Program-made: the position numbers and the translations under genes
The notes under the pieces: generated by a model
What the model was told of the DNA's origin: nothing
Databases searched by the model: none
What the model saw: the letters and a program-made list of their open reading frames with translations, nothing else
Assembly (NCBI GenBank): GCA_030528545.1
Contig: JAUMYR010000009.1
Span: 1 to 40,424 of the forward strand
Direction of reading: 5' to 3'
DNA: 40,424 nucleotides
DNA from: Propionibacteriaceae bacterium
Lineage (GTDB): Bacteria; Actinomycetota; Actinomycetes; Propionibacteriales; Propionibacteriaceae
Shown here: positions 8,203 through 16,734 of the stretch, one piece after another
Numbering within the stretch: the stretch's first letter is position 1
Layout: every line of letters starts with the position of its first letter

Positions 8203-9423
8203 ATGAGAGTCCCGCAGCCCTTCCAGCCCCTGTCCCGCCGGTTGCTCGCGGTATTTACCGCGGTCGCGGTCGTTGCCGGTCTCGCCTCCTGTTCGGAGGA
8301 CGAGAAACCCCCCATTCCGCTCAGCGTGGATGGCATCGTCATCATCGCCAGTTCGCACGCCAATGTGCCCGTGCTGACGCTGCCGGAGGGCAAGCGAGAG
8401 ATGGTCTCCAGCGCGCTCCGGCAGGGGCTGAGGGTCATCGTCGTGTCCGCCGATGGCACGCCCGAGCGCGTCGAGCTCGGGAAGCTGAAGGTCGAGGGCA
8501 ACAACCCCACCACCCGCCGCAAGAGCCTCAAAAAGAAGCTGGAGCTCGTCGCCCGCAGCATCGCGGAGCCGCCCAATGCCGATGGCGCCAGCTCCTATGA
8601 GGGGTTCGCCGTCGCCGTGAACGAGGCCATCTCAGCCGACATGAAGCGCCCGGCCTTCATGTGCATCGCCTGCGGCCTCGACACCATGGGCCCGCTGGAC
8701 ATGACGCTGGAGGGAGCGCTGTCGGCAGACGCCGAATCGACGGTCGAGGCCCTCACCGCCAAGGGGCAACTGATCTCCTTCAAGGAACTGTTCACCAAGG
8801 CGGAGGTTCACCTGATCTCCACCGGCTACACGGCCCCTCCGCAGGAGCGGCTGAGCGAGCGCCAGCGGCGCCTGCTCACCGACCTGTGGTCCCAGGTGCT
8901 CAAAGCCGGCGACGCCGAGGTGCACGTCGATCCCCACCCGCTGAACGGGGAGGCCGTCAAGACCGGGCACATCGTCCCCACCGTCACGCTCCCGCCGGAA
9001 CCAGTCAGGCCCATCATCCCGGCCTGTAAACCCGAACAGCAGTCCTTCGACGGCTCCTCCGGGGTCCGGTTCCAGCCAGACCAGGACCAGTGGGTGGACG
9101 AGTCCGAGGCCCGGAAGGACCTCACCCCTATCGCGGAGTGGCTCATCGCAGACCCCTCCCGCACCGCCGTCATCTCCGGCACCTCGGTCGATATCCGCAG
9201 CGGCAACCCGAATGAGGGCAAGGCCCTCTCGCTGGCCCGCGCCCGCAAGGCCGCCGACCTCCTCGTAGCGCTCGGGGTGGCCCGCAGCCAGATCACCGAT
9301 GTGCGGGGCCTCGGCCCCCACTTCCCGGGCCGGGTGGAAGACCGCGAGCCCGACGGCACCCCCATCCGCCACCTGCAGACGAAGAACCGCAAGATCATGG
9401 TCGACATGACCGCGTCCTGCTAA
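8203..9423 (+). CDS. Lipoprotein with C-terminal OmpA-like domain
   Basis: The 406-residue protein starts with an Arg-containing signal peptide and a hydrophobic core, ending in the lipobox LASC (Cys near residue 30), so it is expected to be lipid-anchored outside the membrane. The last 120 residues look like an OmpA/MotB domain: VRFQPD and TAVISGTS, then ARARKAADLLVALGV, ITDVRGLG and NRKIMVDM. This fold binds peptidoglycan. The middle (about 30-290) resembles a secreted alpha/beta domain (GIVIIAS, GLRVIVVSADG), perhaps vWA-like, which I cannot confirm. The ATG at 8203 has AAGGAG; the longer frame from 8131 would spoil the signal peptide. It heads a run of four genes and may anchor the encoded complex to the wall. 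Confidence 0.75.
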   Translation: MRVPQPFQPLSRRLLAVFTAVAVVAGLASCSEDEKPPIPLSVDGIVIIASSHANVPVLTLPEGKREMVSSALRQGLRVIVVSADGTPERVELGKLKVEGNNPTTRRKSLKKKLELVARSIAEPPNADGASSYEGFAVAVNEAISADMKRPAFMCIACGLDTMGPLDMTLEGALSADAESTVEALTAKGQLISFKELFTKAEVHLISTGYTAPPQERLSERQRRLLTDLWSQVLKAGDAEVHVDPHPLNGEAVKTGHIVPTVTLPPEPVRPIIPACKPEQQSFDGSSGVRFQPDQDQWVDESEARKDLTPIAEWLIADPSRTAVISGTSVDIRSGNPNEGKALSLARARKAADLLVALGVARSQITDVRGLGPHFPGRVEDREPDGTPIRHLQTKNRKIMVDMTASC

Positions 9424-9443
9424 CCACCGAGGAAGGAGCCCCC

Positions 9444-10193
9444 ATGGCAACCAAGATTGAACTGGGCCCCGAACACGCCCACGTCCCCGACGCCTTGACG
9501 TTCTTCCTGCTCCGCCCCGGCAAGCCGTTGCGCTACTCCTGGCTGACCCGGCTCGGGGATCGCTGGGCCGGGCGGATGGACCGCACTGACCCACCGGCCA
9601 CCACCGGCGGCGAACCGCCCGTGGCCGACACGCCCTGGCTCAAGCGCCTCGCCAGCGAGTGCGGCAACATCATCGCCTCCGAGCGCGTTCGCACCGAGGC
9701 GCTGGTGGCGATCATCGACCGGGAGCGTGCCGAGCTGACGGCCCGGCTGAGCCGCGTCGAGGAGGTCGCCGCCGCCAACCAGGCCGAGCTGGACCGCTTG
9801 GCCCAAGACCCTCCGTTCAGCGGCGATGCCGTCGTCGGCGCGGGAGAGCAGTACAGCCCGGCCGAGGAACGGCTCCAGCGCCGCCACCGGGAACGGGCGA
9901 GAACCGTCGCCGCCCTGGTGGACGGCATCAACTCCGCCAAGGCCGAAGCCCTGCAGATCACGTCGCGGCTCCAGATCCTCAAGCAGGAGCGTCACTCCCA
10001 CTGGGTGGTGCTGCTGGAACGCATCCGCACCCTGGTGGAGCACTACCGGCGGCGCATCGGCACCTACGTCCGCGCCATGGAACACCGCCGCGGCGGCATC
10101 ACCTGGCAAGTCCCCGACCTGCCGCACCCGGCCTGGGCCGTCGCCGAACTCGGCCTCGGCAGCCCCGACAGCGACCCACGAAAGGACAGTTAG
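9444..10193 (+). CDS. Coiled-coil protein of unknown function
   Basis: The 249-residue product has no family I recognise. Residues 65-215 are strongly helical and charged, typical of coiled coil (ERVRTEALVAIIDRERAEL, RLQILKQERHSHW). A WQVPDL motif near the C-terminus is echoed by WEIPDL in the next protein. It has no signal peptide or membrane span. The ATG at 9444 has AGGAAGGAG and follows the lipoprotein by 20 bases; the next gene starts three bases after its stop, so it belongs to the same operon. A scaffold role on the inner side of the membrane is possible but unproven. Confidence 0.7.
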   Translation: MATKIELGPEHAHVPDALTFFLLRPGKPLRYSWLTRLGDRWAGRMDRTDPPATTGGEPPVADTPWLKRLASECGNIIASERVRTEALVAIIDRERAELTARLSRVEEVAAANQAELDRLAQDPPFSGDAVVGAGEQYSPAEERLQRRHRERARTVAALVDGINSAKAEALQITSRLQILKQERHSHWVVLLERIRTLVEHYRRRIGTYVRAMEHRRGGITWQVPDLPHPAWAVAELGLGSPDSDPRKDS

Positions 10194-10196
10194 AGC

Positions 10197-10919
10197 ATGA
10201 GCCTCATGGACTTCTTCCGCCGCCGCAAGCGCGATGCCTCGCCCACCAGCCCGGCGCCCCGGAGCCTCCCGAAGCCCGTCCGGGTCGAGCTGGACAGCGT
10301 CCAGTCCCATGGGACGCACTTCGTCCGGCTGCCAGAGTGGAGCTCCTACCAGCCCGGGCCGGTCCACTGGGAGATCCCCGACCTAGTCGTGCAGCAGGCC
10401 GAGATTGAGGAACGCATCCAGCAGCACGCCAGGAACGGCACCCTGGACGGCCTGGTGCCCGACCTGCTGGACCGGGAGATCCACCAACGCTGCCAAGAGA
10501 TCCACTCCCGGATCGACCTCGCCCACGAGCAGGCGATCCGGCAGCTCAGCTACCTCTACGAGCAGGCTAAGTGGGCGCAGACCGACCTGAGCGAGCGGGT
10601 GAGGGAGCTCATCAAGCGCTGGGCCCGCTCCCAGCGCGAGTACCGCCGCGCCTGGGAGGAACTGACCGGTGAGGAACCGGTCGGCCCATCACCGGACACG
10701 GCGGTCATCCCGCCCGCCCTGCTGCAGGTCGAGGTGTCTGCCCCTGCCACGCCCGTCCCCGATCCGGACGCTCCGGTGGAAGAACGTGGCAGCGCGCCAC
10801 CGGAGAACGGGTTGGTGACCCAGATCCGGACGCTCCGGGGGAAGTACCCCCCGGCGACGGCCGCGACGAACGCCCCGCCATCTTCCCTCTCAACCACTGA
10901 TGGAGACCACCATGTCTGA
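10197..10919 (+). CDS. Helical protein of unknown function
   Basis: The 240-residue product opens with a basic stretch (MDFFRRRKRDA), then a WEIPDL motif near residue 60 and a helical core up to about residue 160. A Pro/Ala-rich, probably disordered tail follows. The order WxxPDL then helices is the reverse of the preceding gene, where the helices come first; the two may be partners. Its stop overlaps the next gene by eight bases. I recognise no family. Confidence 0.65.
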   Translation: MSLMDFFRRRKRDASPTSPAPRSLPKPVRVELDSVQSHGTHFVRLPEWSSYQPGPVHWEIPDLVVQQAEIEERIQQHARNGTLDGLVPDLLDREIHQRCQEIHSRIDLAHEQAIRQLSYLYEQAKWAQTDLSERVRELIKRWARSQREYRRAWEELTGEEPVGPSPDTAVIPPALLQVEVSAPATPVPDPDAPVEERGSAPPENGLVTQIRTLRGKYPPATAATNAPPSSLSTTDGDHHV

Positions 10920-11643
10920 ACACAGCACTCACACCCTCACCCCCACGTCCCCAGGCGGGCGCCGTCCGCTCGGGCTGGTGGCGCCAACGTCCGCGTGGGT
11001 CGTCTTCTGGGGCAGCATGGTGGGCCTGGCCATCGACGCGGTGCTCGCCGCGTCCGTGATCGACCATGCGTTCGACCAGGATCAGGCTGCATCCATCGCC
11101 ATCGTCGTGGTGATCGGGGTGATCGCCGCCAAGTCCACCACCAGCGCGGCCCTCACCTGGAACAGCGGCCAGCGCCTGACGGCCGGGCTGGCCCTGATCG
11201 CCCCCGCCCTGATAGGAGTGACGCTGGCCTGGGCCCGCACCGAGTACGGCCTATCCGAAGAGGCTACTGTCACGAACCATGTGCCGGGCACCGCGCTCAT
11301 GCTGACGCTCTACGCCGCCTCCATGGTGGGGGTGTTCCTCTCGGCCCTGAAGCTGTTCCACCCGGCACGCAAGCAGCTGAAACACCACGAGGCGGAGATG
11401 AGTAAGATCCTGGACCAGCTGGCCTCGAGGGAGGCCGACCTCGTCGCGATCCACGAACGCCTGGCGACCGGCGAGGCGCAGCGCCACGAGCTCGAACGGT
11501 CCCGAGTCAGTGCCAAGGAGCAGCTCGTGGCCCGCGAGGCGGCGCTCAAGGCCTACGCCCGGGACGCCATCGCCCGCGCTGTCGGGGATCCGGCGGCGAC
11601 CCCACTGGTGCGGGCACCGCACGAGCCCCAGCCCTTCCCCTGA
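10912..11643 (+). CDS. Four-TM membrane protein with cytoplasmic coiled coil
   Basis: The 243-residue protein has four hydrophobic segments (around residues 22-45, 55-80, 88-107 and 122-143), followed by a charged helix of about 80 residues rich in Glu, Arg and Ala, and a short Pro-rich end. I chose the ATG at 10912 because GGAG sits seven bases upstream; an ATG four codons earlier is possible. It overlaps the previous stop by eight bases, so the pair is coupled. The arrangement could tie the operon's coiled-coil proteins to the membrane. No family is recognised. Confidence 0.7.
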   Translation: MSEHSTHTLTPTSPGGRRPLGLVAPTSAWVVFWGSMVGLAIDAVLAASVIDHAFDQDQAASIAIVVVIGVIAAKSTTSAALTWNSGQRLTAGLALIAPALIGVTLAWARTEYGLSEEATVTNHVPGTALMLTLYAASMVGVFLSALKLFHPARKQLKHHEAEMSKILDQLASREADLVAIHERLATGEAQRHELERSRVSAKEQLVAREAALKAYARDAIARAVGDPAATPLVRAPHEPQPFP

Positions 11644-11732
11644 GCACTTCGAAGGGCCGCACCGGGTGATGTAACGCCACGGCTCCAGGCGGGCTCCCTC
11701 CGTGCCCAGCCCCGGCATGGTCCCGGCAATAG

Positions 11733-11753
11733 GCCCTATCATCTCGGTAGGGC
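11733..11753. promoter_or_regulatory. Short inverted repeat upstream of the next gene
   Basis: GCCCTA and TAGGGC with a nine-base loop lie 17 bases before the GTG at 11771. Arms of six bases may be a regulator site or a weak leader hairpin. Confidence 0.3.
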
Positions 11754-11770
11754 ACGAAGGGAGACCCGCA

Positions 11771-12937
11771 GTGGAAGCAACGGAGCTGAAACCAGGCAAA
11801 ACCCCGGTACCAGACCGGCGGGTGCCAGCGTCCAGAAAAGTACTCGACGCGCTGAGAAGAAATATCGGCAAGAACGCGCGGCGTTACCTGACCGAGAATG
11901 GGCACAGCGAAATAGTGCGCGACAACGTCGTCAGGGCCGCCGAGAGCCTGCTCGGATCGATGCGCGGGCAGGCTGCAACGGGCACGGTGAGCCTGGGGCT
12001 AGGCGACTACGGGACGTTCCGTGCTTGGGTCGGGTACGCGGATAGGAACCGGCGCAAAGAACTCGGAAACGACGCCCACTGCGGTCTCACGAAGGCTTCC
12101 GAGGAGATCAAGAAGAAGGGACCGCTCGTCGTCCGCCTGACCGGCCGGGGCGATGAGGACGGGGACGAGAAAGAGACCGGGCTGGAGGGCACCTATCCCG
12201 ATGCGTCAACCAGCCGGACGCCGTTGGAAGACCCCGAGGGCTATCGACGGCTCGCCACCCTGCTCATCCCGAGAATTCTCAGGGTGCTGGGGCAGCGCGG
12301 AAAGAGCGGCCTCAGCCCAGATCAGGTGGAGATGATGTGGGTTCTGCTGGCCGTGGAGACGAAAGACGTTGAGATCCCGGCCGACGTCCTAGACCTAGTC
12401 GAGACCTTCCAGTCGGGGCTGAACGCCTGGCAAGCCGACCTCGCGCGAGCCCAGGAGGCGCGGGCCCAGGGCCTGCCGGTCCCCAACACCAAGGCTCCCG
12501 GCTACGTCCCGGTCCCGGTCGATCAGGGCCCTGTCACCCAGGGCATCGCACGGGCCCGGCGCCTTATCCGGACCTGCCTTTACCTGTTCGTCACCCTGGC
12601 CCCCTTCGGCTCGGCGGTTTATGAAGAGGAAGAGATGCAGCGCCTGCTGGACTGCGTCTTCAAGTCGGGGCGGGTGCTGGATGGCCCCCAGTGCACCCTG
12701 CTGAAGAAGGCGGGCAGCTGCCTGACAGAAACTGATGTGGACTACCGGGTGGATACGGCCGCCCTCTATTCCGCAGTGCACATCCTCACAAAGTTCAATG
12801 CGTATTCCAAAGAGCAAATCATCGAGCGATTACATGGCGCCGAGAGGAAATACGCCATCCAGGTCCCCGGGCAGGACCCCATCCGCCCACGATTCGACTG
12901 CGTCATCCGATGCGCAGCCCATACCTATGAAAGCTGA
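11771..12937 (+). CDS. Unrecognised soluble protein
   Basis: The 388-residue product has a helical, basic N-terminal third (RKVLDALRRNIGKNARRYL, FRAWVGYADRNRRKEL), an acidic linker near residues 120-150 (GRGDEDGDEKETGLEG) and a second helical domain with LSPDQVEMMWVLL. The N-terminal part faintly recalls a sigma-like helical bundle, but I see no convincing region 2 or 4 motif and do not claim it. The GTG at 11771 is preceded by AAGGGAG; an upstream GTG at 11702 has no ribosome site. The next gene begins five bases after its stop. No signal peptide or membrane segment is seen. Confidence 0.65.
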   Translation: MEATELKPGKTPVPDRRVPASRKVLDALRRNIGKNARRYLTENGHSEIVRDNVVRAAESLLGSMRGQAATGTVSLGLGDYGTFRAWVGYADRNRRKELGNDAHCGLTKASEEIKKKGPLVVRLTGRGDEDGDEKETGLEGTYPDASTSRTPLEDPEGYRRLATLLIPRILRVLGQRGKSGLSPDQVEMMWVLLAVETKDVEIPADVLDLVETFQSGLNAWQADLARAQEARAQGLPVPNTKAPGYVPVPVDQGPVTQGIARARRLIRTCLYLFVTLAPFGSAVYEEEEMQRLLDCVFKSGRVLDGPQCTLLKKAGSCLTETDVDYRVDTAALYSAVHILTKFNAYSKEQIIERLHGAERKYAIQVPGQDPIRPRFDCVIRCAAHTYES

Positions 12938-12942
12938 TCGCC

Positions 12943-14028
12943 ATGAGCGAGGAATACCATCTCGAAGACGACATCCGATTCTTCCGCAACCTCGTCCTAC
13001 CCTCCCCCTCCGGTGCCGCCACGCTTGAGGAGATCTCCGGCGGATTCACCGAGCATCGCGCCCGGCAGATCCTGGACGACCCGGAATTGCTGCGCCTGCT
13101 GAGGCTACTCGCCGCCCGCGTCGAACCCGGCCCCGGCTGGGCGACGCAGGCGCTGTCCGGCCAGGCCCCAGACAGCGCCGAGCTGTACTTCGTTGCCCTT
13201 GAAGAGAGGCCCGGCGAAACCGCAGCGGCCATCGGCATCCGCCGTGACGCCGGTTCGACGCTGCTCACTCCCGAGCGCCTCGATCAGCTAGACCCGGACG
13301 CCCTGGCCCGGGTGGAACTGCCCGGAGGCTGGGCCGCCTGGCACCCGGCAGACCTGGCGGGGGCGCCAGCCGTTGGGTTCGGCGGCACTGAGGCTCCCGG
13401 GTGGCTGCCGGTGCTGCTCGACCCCCGGGTGCTGGACGACGTGGCCGCGGGTCACGCCCGGACCAGCGCCGACACGATCCTGAGCGAGCCGCACCCGCTG
13501 AGCCGCTACGCGCTGGGGCAGTGGCTCCGCCACCACTCGATGCCAGCCCTGCCCGACTCCGTGTTGCGGGTGGAACTGGGCACCCTCGCCTGGGAACACG
13601 CCGGCCTTCTCGGGGGAACCGGCCCCGCCCGCGAGCTGCTGGCGGGAGCCGGTCCGCTGGTGCTGGAACTATCCGGCCAGACCGCGACGTGGCCCGCGCC
13701 GCGGCGGGCCCTGGCCCAGGCCGACCTGAGCCGCGCCGCGGCTGCCGTCGTGAGCCTTTACCCCAGCGTCCCGGAGGCGGCGGCGCTCGCGCAGCTGGCG
13801 GCCGGTGAGGCCCACCCGTCGCCGATCGGTGCGGGTGCCATGCCACTGGACGCCTTCGCCCTGGCGGCGAGCGGCGTGGGACCGGCCGTGCCCGCAGCGG
13901 TGAAATCCCTCGTCGGGCCGGTGAACCGGGCGCGGATGCGGGCCATCGAGGACCTCGACAGCGAGGTGCCGGGTGCCGGGGAGGACCCCGAGCGGCCCTT
14001 CGTCGCTGAGCTGATCGTCCATGGCTGA
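12943..14028 (+). CDS. Unrecognised Ala/Leu/Pro-rich protein
   Basis: The 361-residue product starts with an acidic helix (MSEEYHLEDDIRFFRNLVL) and continues with mixed helical segments rich in Ala, Leu, Pro and Gly. There is no P-loop, Cys cluster, signal peptide or membrane span. It starts five bases after the previous stop, which suggests coupled translation and perhaps a two-protein complex with its neighbour. I do not recognise a family. Confidence 0.65.
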   Translation: MSEEYHLEDDIRFFRNLVLPSPSGAATLEEISGGFTEHRARQILDDPELLRLLRLLAARVEPGPGWATQALSGQAPDSAELYFVALEERPGETAAAIGIRRDAGSTLLTPERLDQLDPDALARVELPGGWAAWHPADLAGAPAVGFGGTEAPGWLPVLLDPRVLDDVAAGHARTSADTILSEPHPLSRYALGQWLRHHSMPALPDSVLRVELGTLAWEHAGLLGGTGPARELLAGAGPLVLELSGQTATWPAPRRALAQADLSRAAAAVVSLYPSVPEAAALAQLAAGEAHPSPIGAGAMPLDAFALAASGVGPAVPAAVKSLVGPVNRARMRAIEDLDSEVPGAGEDPERPFVAELIVHG

Positions 14029-14063
14029 CCTTGGGTTCCGGGAAAAATCCCCGCACATTTTCT

Positions 14064-14100
14064 GAAGTCTTGCCCCGCCACAGCCTTTCTTCTGTAAGAG
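14064..14100 (+). promoter_or_regulatory. Bipartite element GAAGTCT-N23-GTAAGAG
   Basis: Second copy of the element seen at 8099-8135, with an identical gap. It ends 33 bases before the zinc-finger gene. TTGCCC starting at 14070 and TAAGAG may be the core promoter, although 19 bases between them is long. Confidence 0.45.
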
Positions 14101-14133
14101 GGGACCACCCTCGCCAGTTCCAAGGAGGAAGAC

Positions 14134-14340
14134 ATGGCGACCTGCAACTACTGCAAGGGCAGAGGTAAGGCGTACTCGGAGATCCTCGAGCGCTACGTGA
14201 CCTGTGACGGCTGCGCGGGCACCGGCCGCACCGGCTGGGACAAGTGCGGCTACTGCAACGGCACGGGCAAGGACTACAAGGCCGAGCTGAACCGCTACGT
14301 GACCTGCGACGGCTGCCGCGGATCGGGACGCAAACGCTGA
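14134..14340 (+). CDS. Stand-alone DnaJ-type zinc-finger protein
   Basis: The 68-residue protein consists of almost nothing but four CxxCxGxG motifs: CNYCKGRG, CDGCAGTG, CGYCNGTG and CDGCRGSG. This is the whole cysteine-rich domain of DnaJ/Hsp40, which holds two zinc ions and binds unfolded substrate, here without the J domain or client-binding domains. The second half repeats the first (RYVTCDGC occurs twice), so it arose by internal duplication. AAGGAGG lies seven bases before the ATG. It has its own putative promoter and lies upstream of an ATPase gene, which it may serve as a cofactor or redox-sensitive partner. That role is inference. Confidence 0.85.
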   Translation: MATCNYCKGRGKAYSEILERYVTCDGCAGTGRTGWDKCGYCNGTGKDYKAELNRYVTCDGCRGSGRKR

Positions 14341-14368
14341 CCCCGCCGCTCTCGTCAGCCCTTGGGGT

Positions 14369-14390
14369 GGCCCCGGCTCGCGCCGGGGCC
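14369..14390. terminator. Strong GC hairpin after the zinc-finger gene
   Basis: A perfect nine-base stem, GGCCCCGGC / GCCGGGGCC, with loop TCGC. It lacks a clear T-run, so it may be a partial terminator or processing hairpin that lowers expression of the ATPase gene downstream. Confidence 0.5.
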
Positions 14391-14439
14391 CGGCCCCTGT
14401 CTTGGTGTATCCCCGGTCACGCTCGCGAAAGGTCAACCC

Positions 14440-16632
14440 ATGCCTGCTCATCGTTATCGAATCTGGAAGGTCCGCTGCCTGCTGCGCAACACCGACTCCG
14501 TGACCCTGGCCCGCCGGGCCGGGGATCGGCTGCTGCATCTCGCCTCCGGCATGGAAAACCGGGGGCACCTTGCCCTGCGGCTGATCTCCGATGGCCGGGG
14601 AGCCATCGAGATGTTCGTCGAGTGCTGCGGAGTCCCAGACCACGAGGTCACCGACTGGGTGTTCCAGGATGTGGCCGGGCTGGAGCGTTCCCGGCGCCGC
14701 CCAAGCCGGGTCTGGCCCCGCGTCACGGAGGTGGTGCCCCGGGCGAGGCTGGGCCTCACCGACCCGCTGGCCGGCCTGGCGTCCCCGCCGAACCCCGCTG
14801 AAGGACGCCAGTGGGTGGTGTGGCCCACCCCGTTCGCGACCACGGGAACAGACCTGCTGATGGCGATGCGCCAAGCTCAGGTGGAGGTGCGGCTGCACCT
14901 GGCGCCCGTCAACGAGATCGCCGCGCACCTGGCGCTGTACGAGGCGCGGGACGCGGTGCAGGCCGCCGACCCGGTCGCCAACGCGATCTACCGGGGAACC
15001 CCCGTGGCCGCGCGTCTGCTGATCGGGCACCGGCAGGGGCTGAGCCCCCGCCTGCGGGCCGCGCTGCTCAACCGCGGTCTCGGGCTCGCGCTCCAACCCC
15101 TCGACGCCGCGGACGCGAGCACCGCCGCCGCGTGGGCGGGGGAGGAGACCTCGCTGCTGAGCGCCGGGCTGCCGTTCGGGGCCGCGCAGTGCCTGACCGT
15201 GATCCCCGTCGCCGACGCCTCGGCCACGGTCTGCGGTATCCCGCTGACTACCCCCGTCGCGCGTCCGGTGCCCATCGACGGAGAGGCCTGCACCAGCGGG
15301 CTGCGGATCGGCGCGGCGGTCTCCAGTTCGGGGCAGGAACGCGACGTTCGGGTCCGGGAGGAGGACCTCTTGCTCCACACCCAGGTGATCGGCTCCACGG
15401 GATCGGGCAAATCGACGCTCCTGGCTGCCCTGGCCCGGGAATGCCGCGCAGCGGGCATCGGGATCACGGTCCTCGATCCGCACGGGCAGCTCGTGGACCG
15501 GATTCTCCAGGAGACCCCCGCGGGAGCATCCTCCAATGTGGTGCTGGTGCGCAGCGCGGAGGAGGATCGTCCCATCCCACTCAACCCGCTGGCCGGACCC
15601 AACCCGGAGCTGATGGCCGACACCCTGGTGCAGGTACTCCGGGAACTCCACGACCCGCGCCAGCAGGGATTCATGGGCCCCGTCTGGGAGCGCTGGTTCG
15701 CGCTGCTGCTGGCCGCCCAGCAGAGGCTGATCGGGAAACGCGCGAATCTGGCGCTGATCCCGGCCATGGCCTCCGACCGGCAGACCCTGGGCGTGCTCGG
15801 GGAACGGCTGGAGGGACTCGACCGCAGCCTGGCGAGGGAGTTCCGCACCCTGTTCCGGCGCCGGGAGGAGGACTTCGGGGAACACGTGGTGTGGGTGGTG
15901 TCGAAGTTCCAGCGTCTAGTCGGGTCGCCGATCATGCGGGGCATCCTGGGAAGCGGACGCGACGCTATCGACGTCGTCGGCGTCCTCGATTCCCGGGCGA
16001 CGCTGCTGATCGACCTGGCGTCCAACACCCTGGGGAACCTGTCCGCTCAGCTGCTGGGGGAGATGTGGCTGGCGAAGCACTGGGAGGCGTTGTCCCTGCG
16101 GAAACGCCGGACGGAACCGCACCTGCTGATCGTGGACGAGGCACACCTGTTCGCCTCCGGGCTGCTGCCGCGGATACTCACCCAGGCCCGCAAGTACGGG
16201 GTCGGGGTGGTGCTGGCCCACCAGAACCTGGAGCAGCTGGAGGGCAGCCTGCGGGAGGCGGTGATCTCGTCAACCAACAACGTGGTGGTGTTCCGCACCG
16301 GGATTCAGGAGGCCGGGGCCGCCCTGGTCCGGCTGGGTTCCTGGCCGGGGGAGCCGCTGACCCGGCTGGAGCGGATGACCGCGGCGGCTAGCCTCAACGT
16401 CGGCAGCGGTTTCACCGAGCCGTTCACGCTGCGGGTCGACCACAACTGCCGCGCGACCCCGGTCGATGGCATCGCCGACGAGGTGCAGCGCCGCTGCGGA
16501 GACCGCTACGGGCTGGCGGACCCGAAAGGAGAGATCCTCACCTGTGAGTCCCTCGTCGGGTCGCGGGACGCGCTGAACCGGAGCGCATCGTCCTCTAGCT
16601 GGCAGGACCTAGTTACCCGCCGAGACAGCTGA
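14440..16632 (+). CDS. HerA/TraD-like P-loop ATPase
   Basis: The 730-residue protein has Walker A GSTGSGKST at residues 318-326 and Walker B LLIVDEAH with D566/E567. Other family features are LDPHGQLVDRIL after the P-loop and VVLAHQNLEQL as a sensor-like strand. This is the HerA/FtsK superfamily layout of TraD/VirD4-type coupling proteins and DUF87 ATPases, which form hexamers that move DNA or protein. The first 300 residues are of unknown fold with no obvious membrane segment, unlike classic TraD. The ATG at 14440 has GAAAGG. It converges with the RyR gene on the other strand. Whether it translocates DNA or a protein cannot be told from sequence. Confidence 0.8.
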   Translation: MPAHRYRIWKVRCLLRNTDSVTLARRAGDRLLHLASGMENRGHLALRLISDGRGAIEMFVECCGVPDHEVTDWVFQDVAGLERSRRRPSRVWPRVTEVVPRARLGLTDPLAGLASPPNPAEGRQWVVWPTPFATTGTDLLMAMRQAQVEVRLHLAPVNEIAAHLALYEARDAVQAADPVANAIYRGTPVAARLLIGHRQGLSPRLRAALLNRGLGLALQPLDAADASTAAAWAGEETSLLSAGLPFGAAQCLTVIPVADASATVCGIPLTTPVARPVPIDGEACTSGLRIGAAVSSSGQERDVRVREEDLLLHTQVIGSTGSGKSTLLAALARECRAAGIGITVLDPHGQLVDRILQETPAGASSNVVLVRSAEEDRPIPLNPLAGPNPELMADTLVQVLRELHDPRQQGFMGPVWERWFALLLAAQQRLIGKRANLALIPAMASDRQTLGVLGERLEGLDRSLAREFRTLFRRREEDFGEHVVWVVSKFQRLVGSPIMRGILGSGRDAIDVVGVLDSRATLLIDLASNTLGNLSAQLLGEMWLAKHWEALSLRKRRTEPHLLIVDEAHLFASGLLPRILTQARKYGVGVVLAHQNLEQLEGSLREAVISSTNNVVVFRTGIQEAGAALVRLGSWPGEPLTRLERMTAAASLNVGSGFTEPFTLRVDHNCRATPVDGIADEVQRRCGDRYGLADPKGEILTCESLVGSRDALNRSASSSSWQDLVTRRDS

Positions 16633-16642
16633 CGGCCCTGGC

Positions 16643-16661
16643 GTCCCGGCTCATCCGGGAC
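16643..16661. terminator. Hairpin between convergent genes
   Basis: GTCCCGG and CCGGGAC with a five-base loop lie in the 102-base gap between two converging genes. Location supports a bidirectional terminator; no T-run is present. Confidence 0.5.
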
Positions 16662-16734
16662 CGGGGGACGAGCCCGCCCCGGCCTGGATGGCGGGCGCGG
16701 TCTGGGTGCCGTGTCCGCCGTAGGCCCGGCGTCC

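Noticed and set aside
11771..12937. Possible sigma-factor-like protein
   Set aside because: The N-terminal helical pattern is only vaguely similar, and no region 2 or region 4 signature could be pointed to.
13669..15885. Long minus-strand frame opposite two genes and the zinc finger
   Set aside because: It spans a promoter element and several well-supported plus-strand genes, and it has no recognisable motif.
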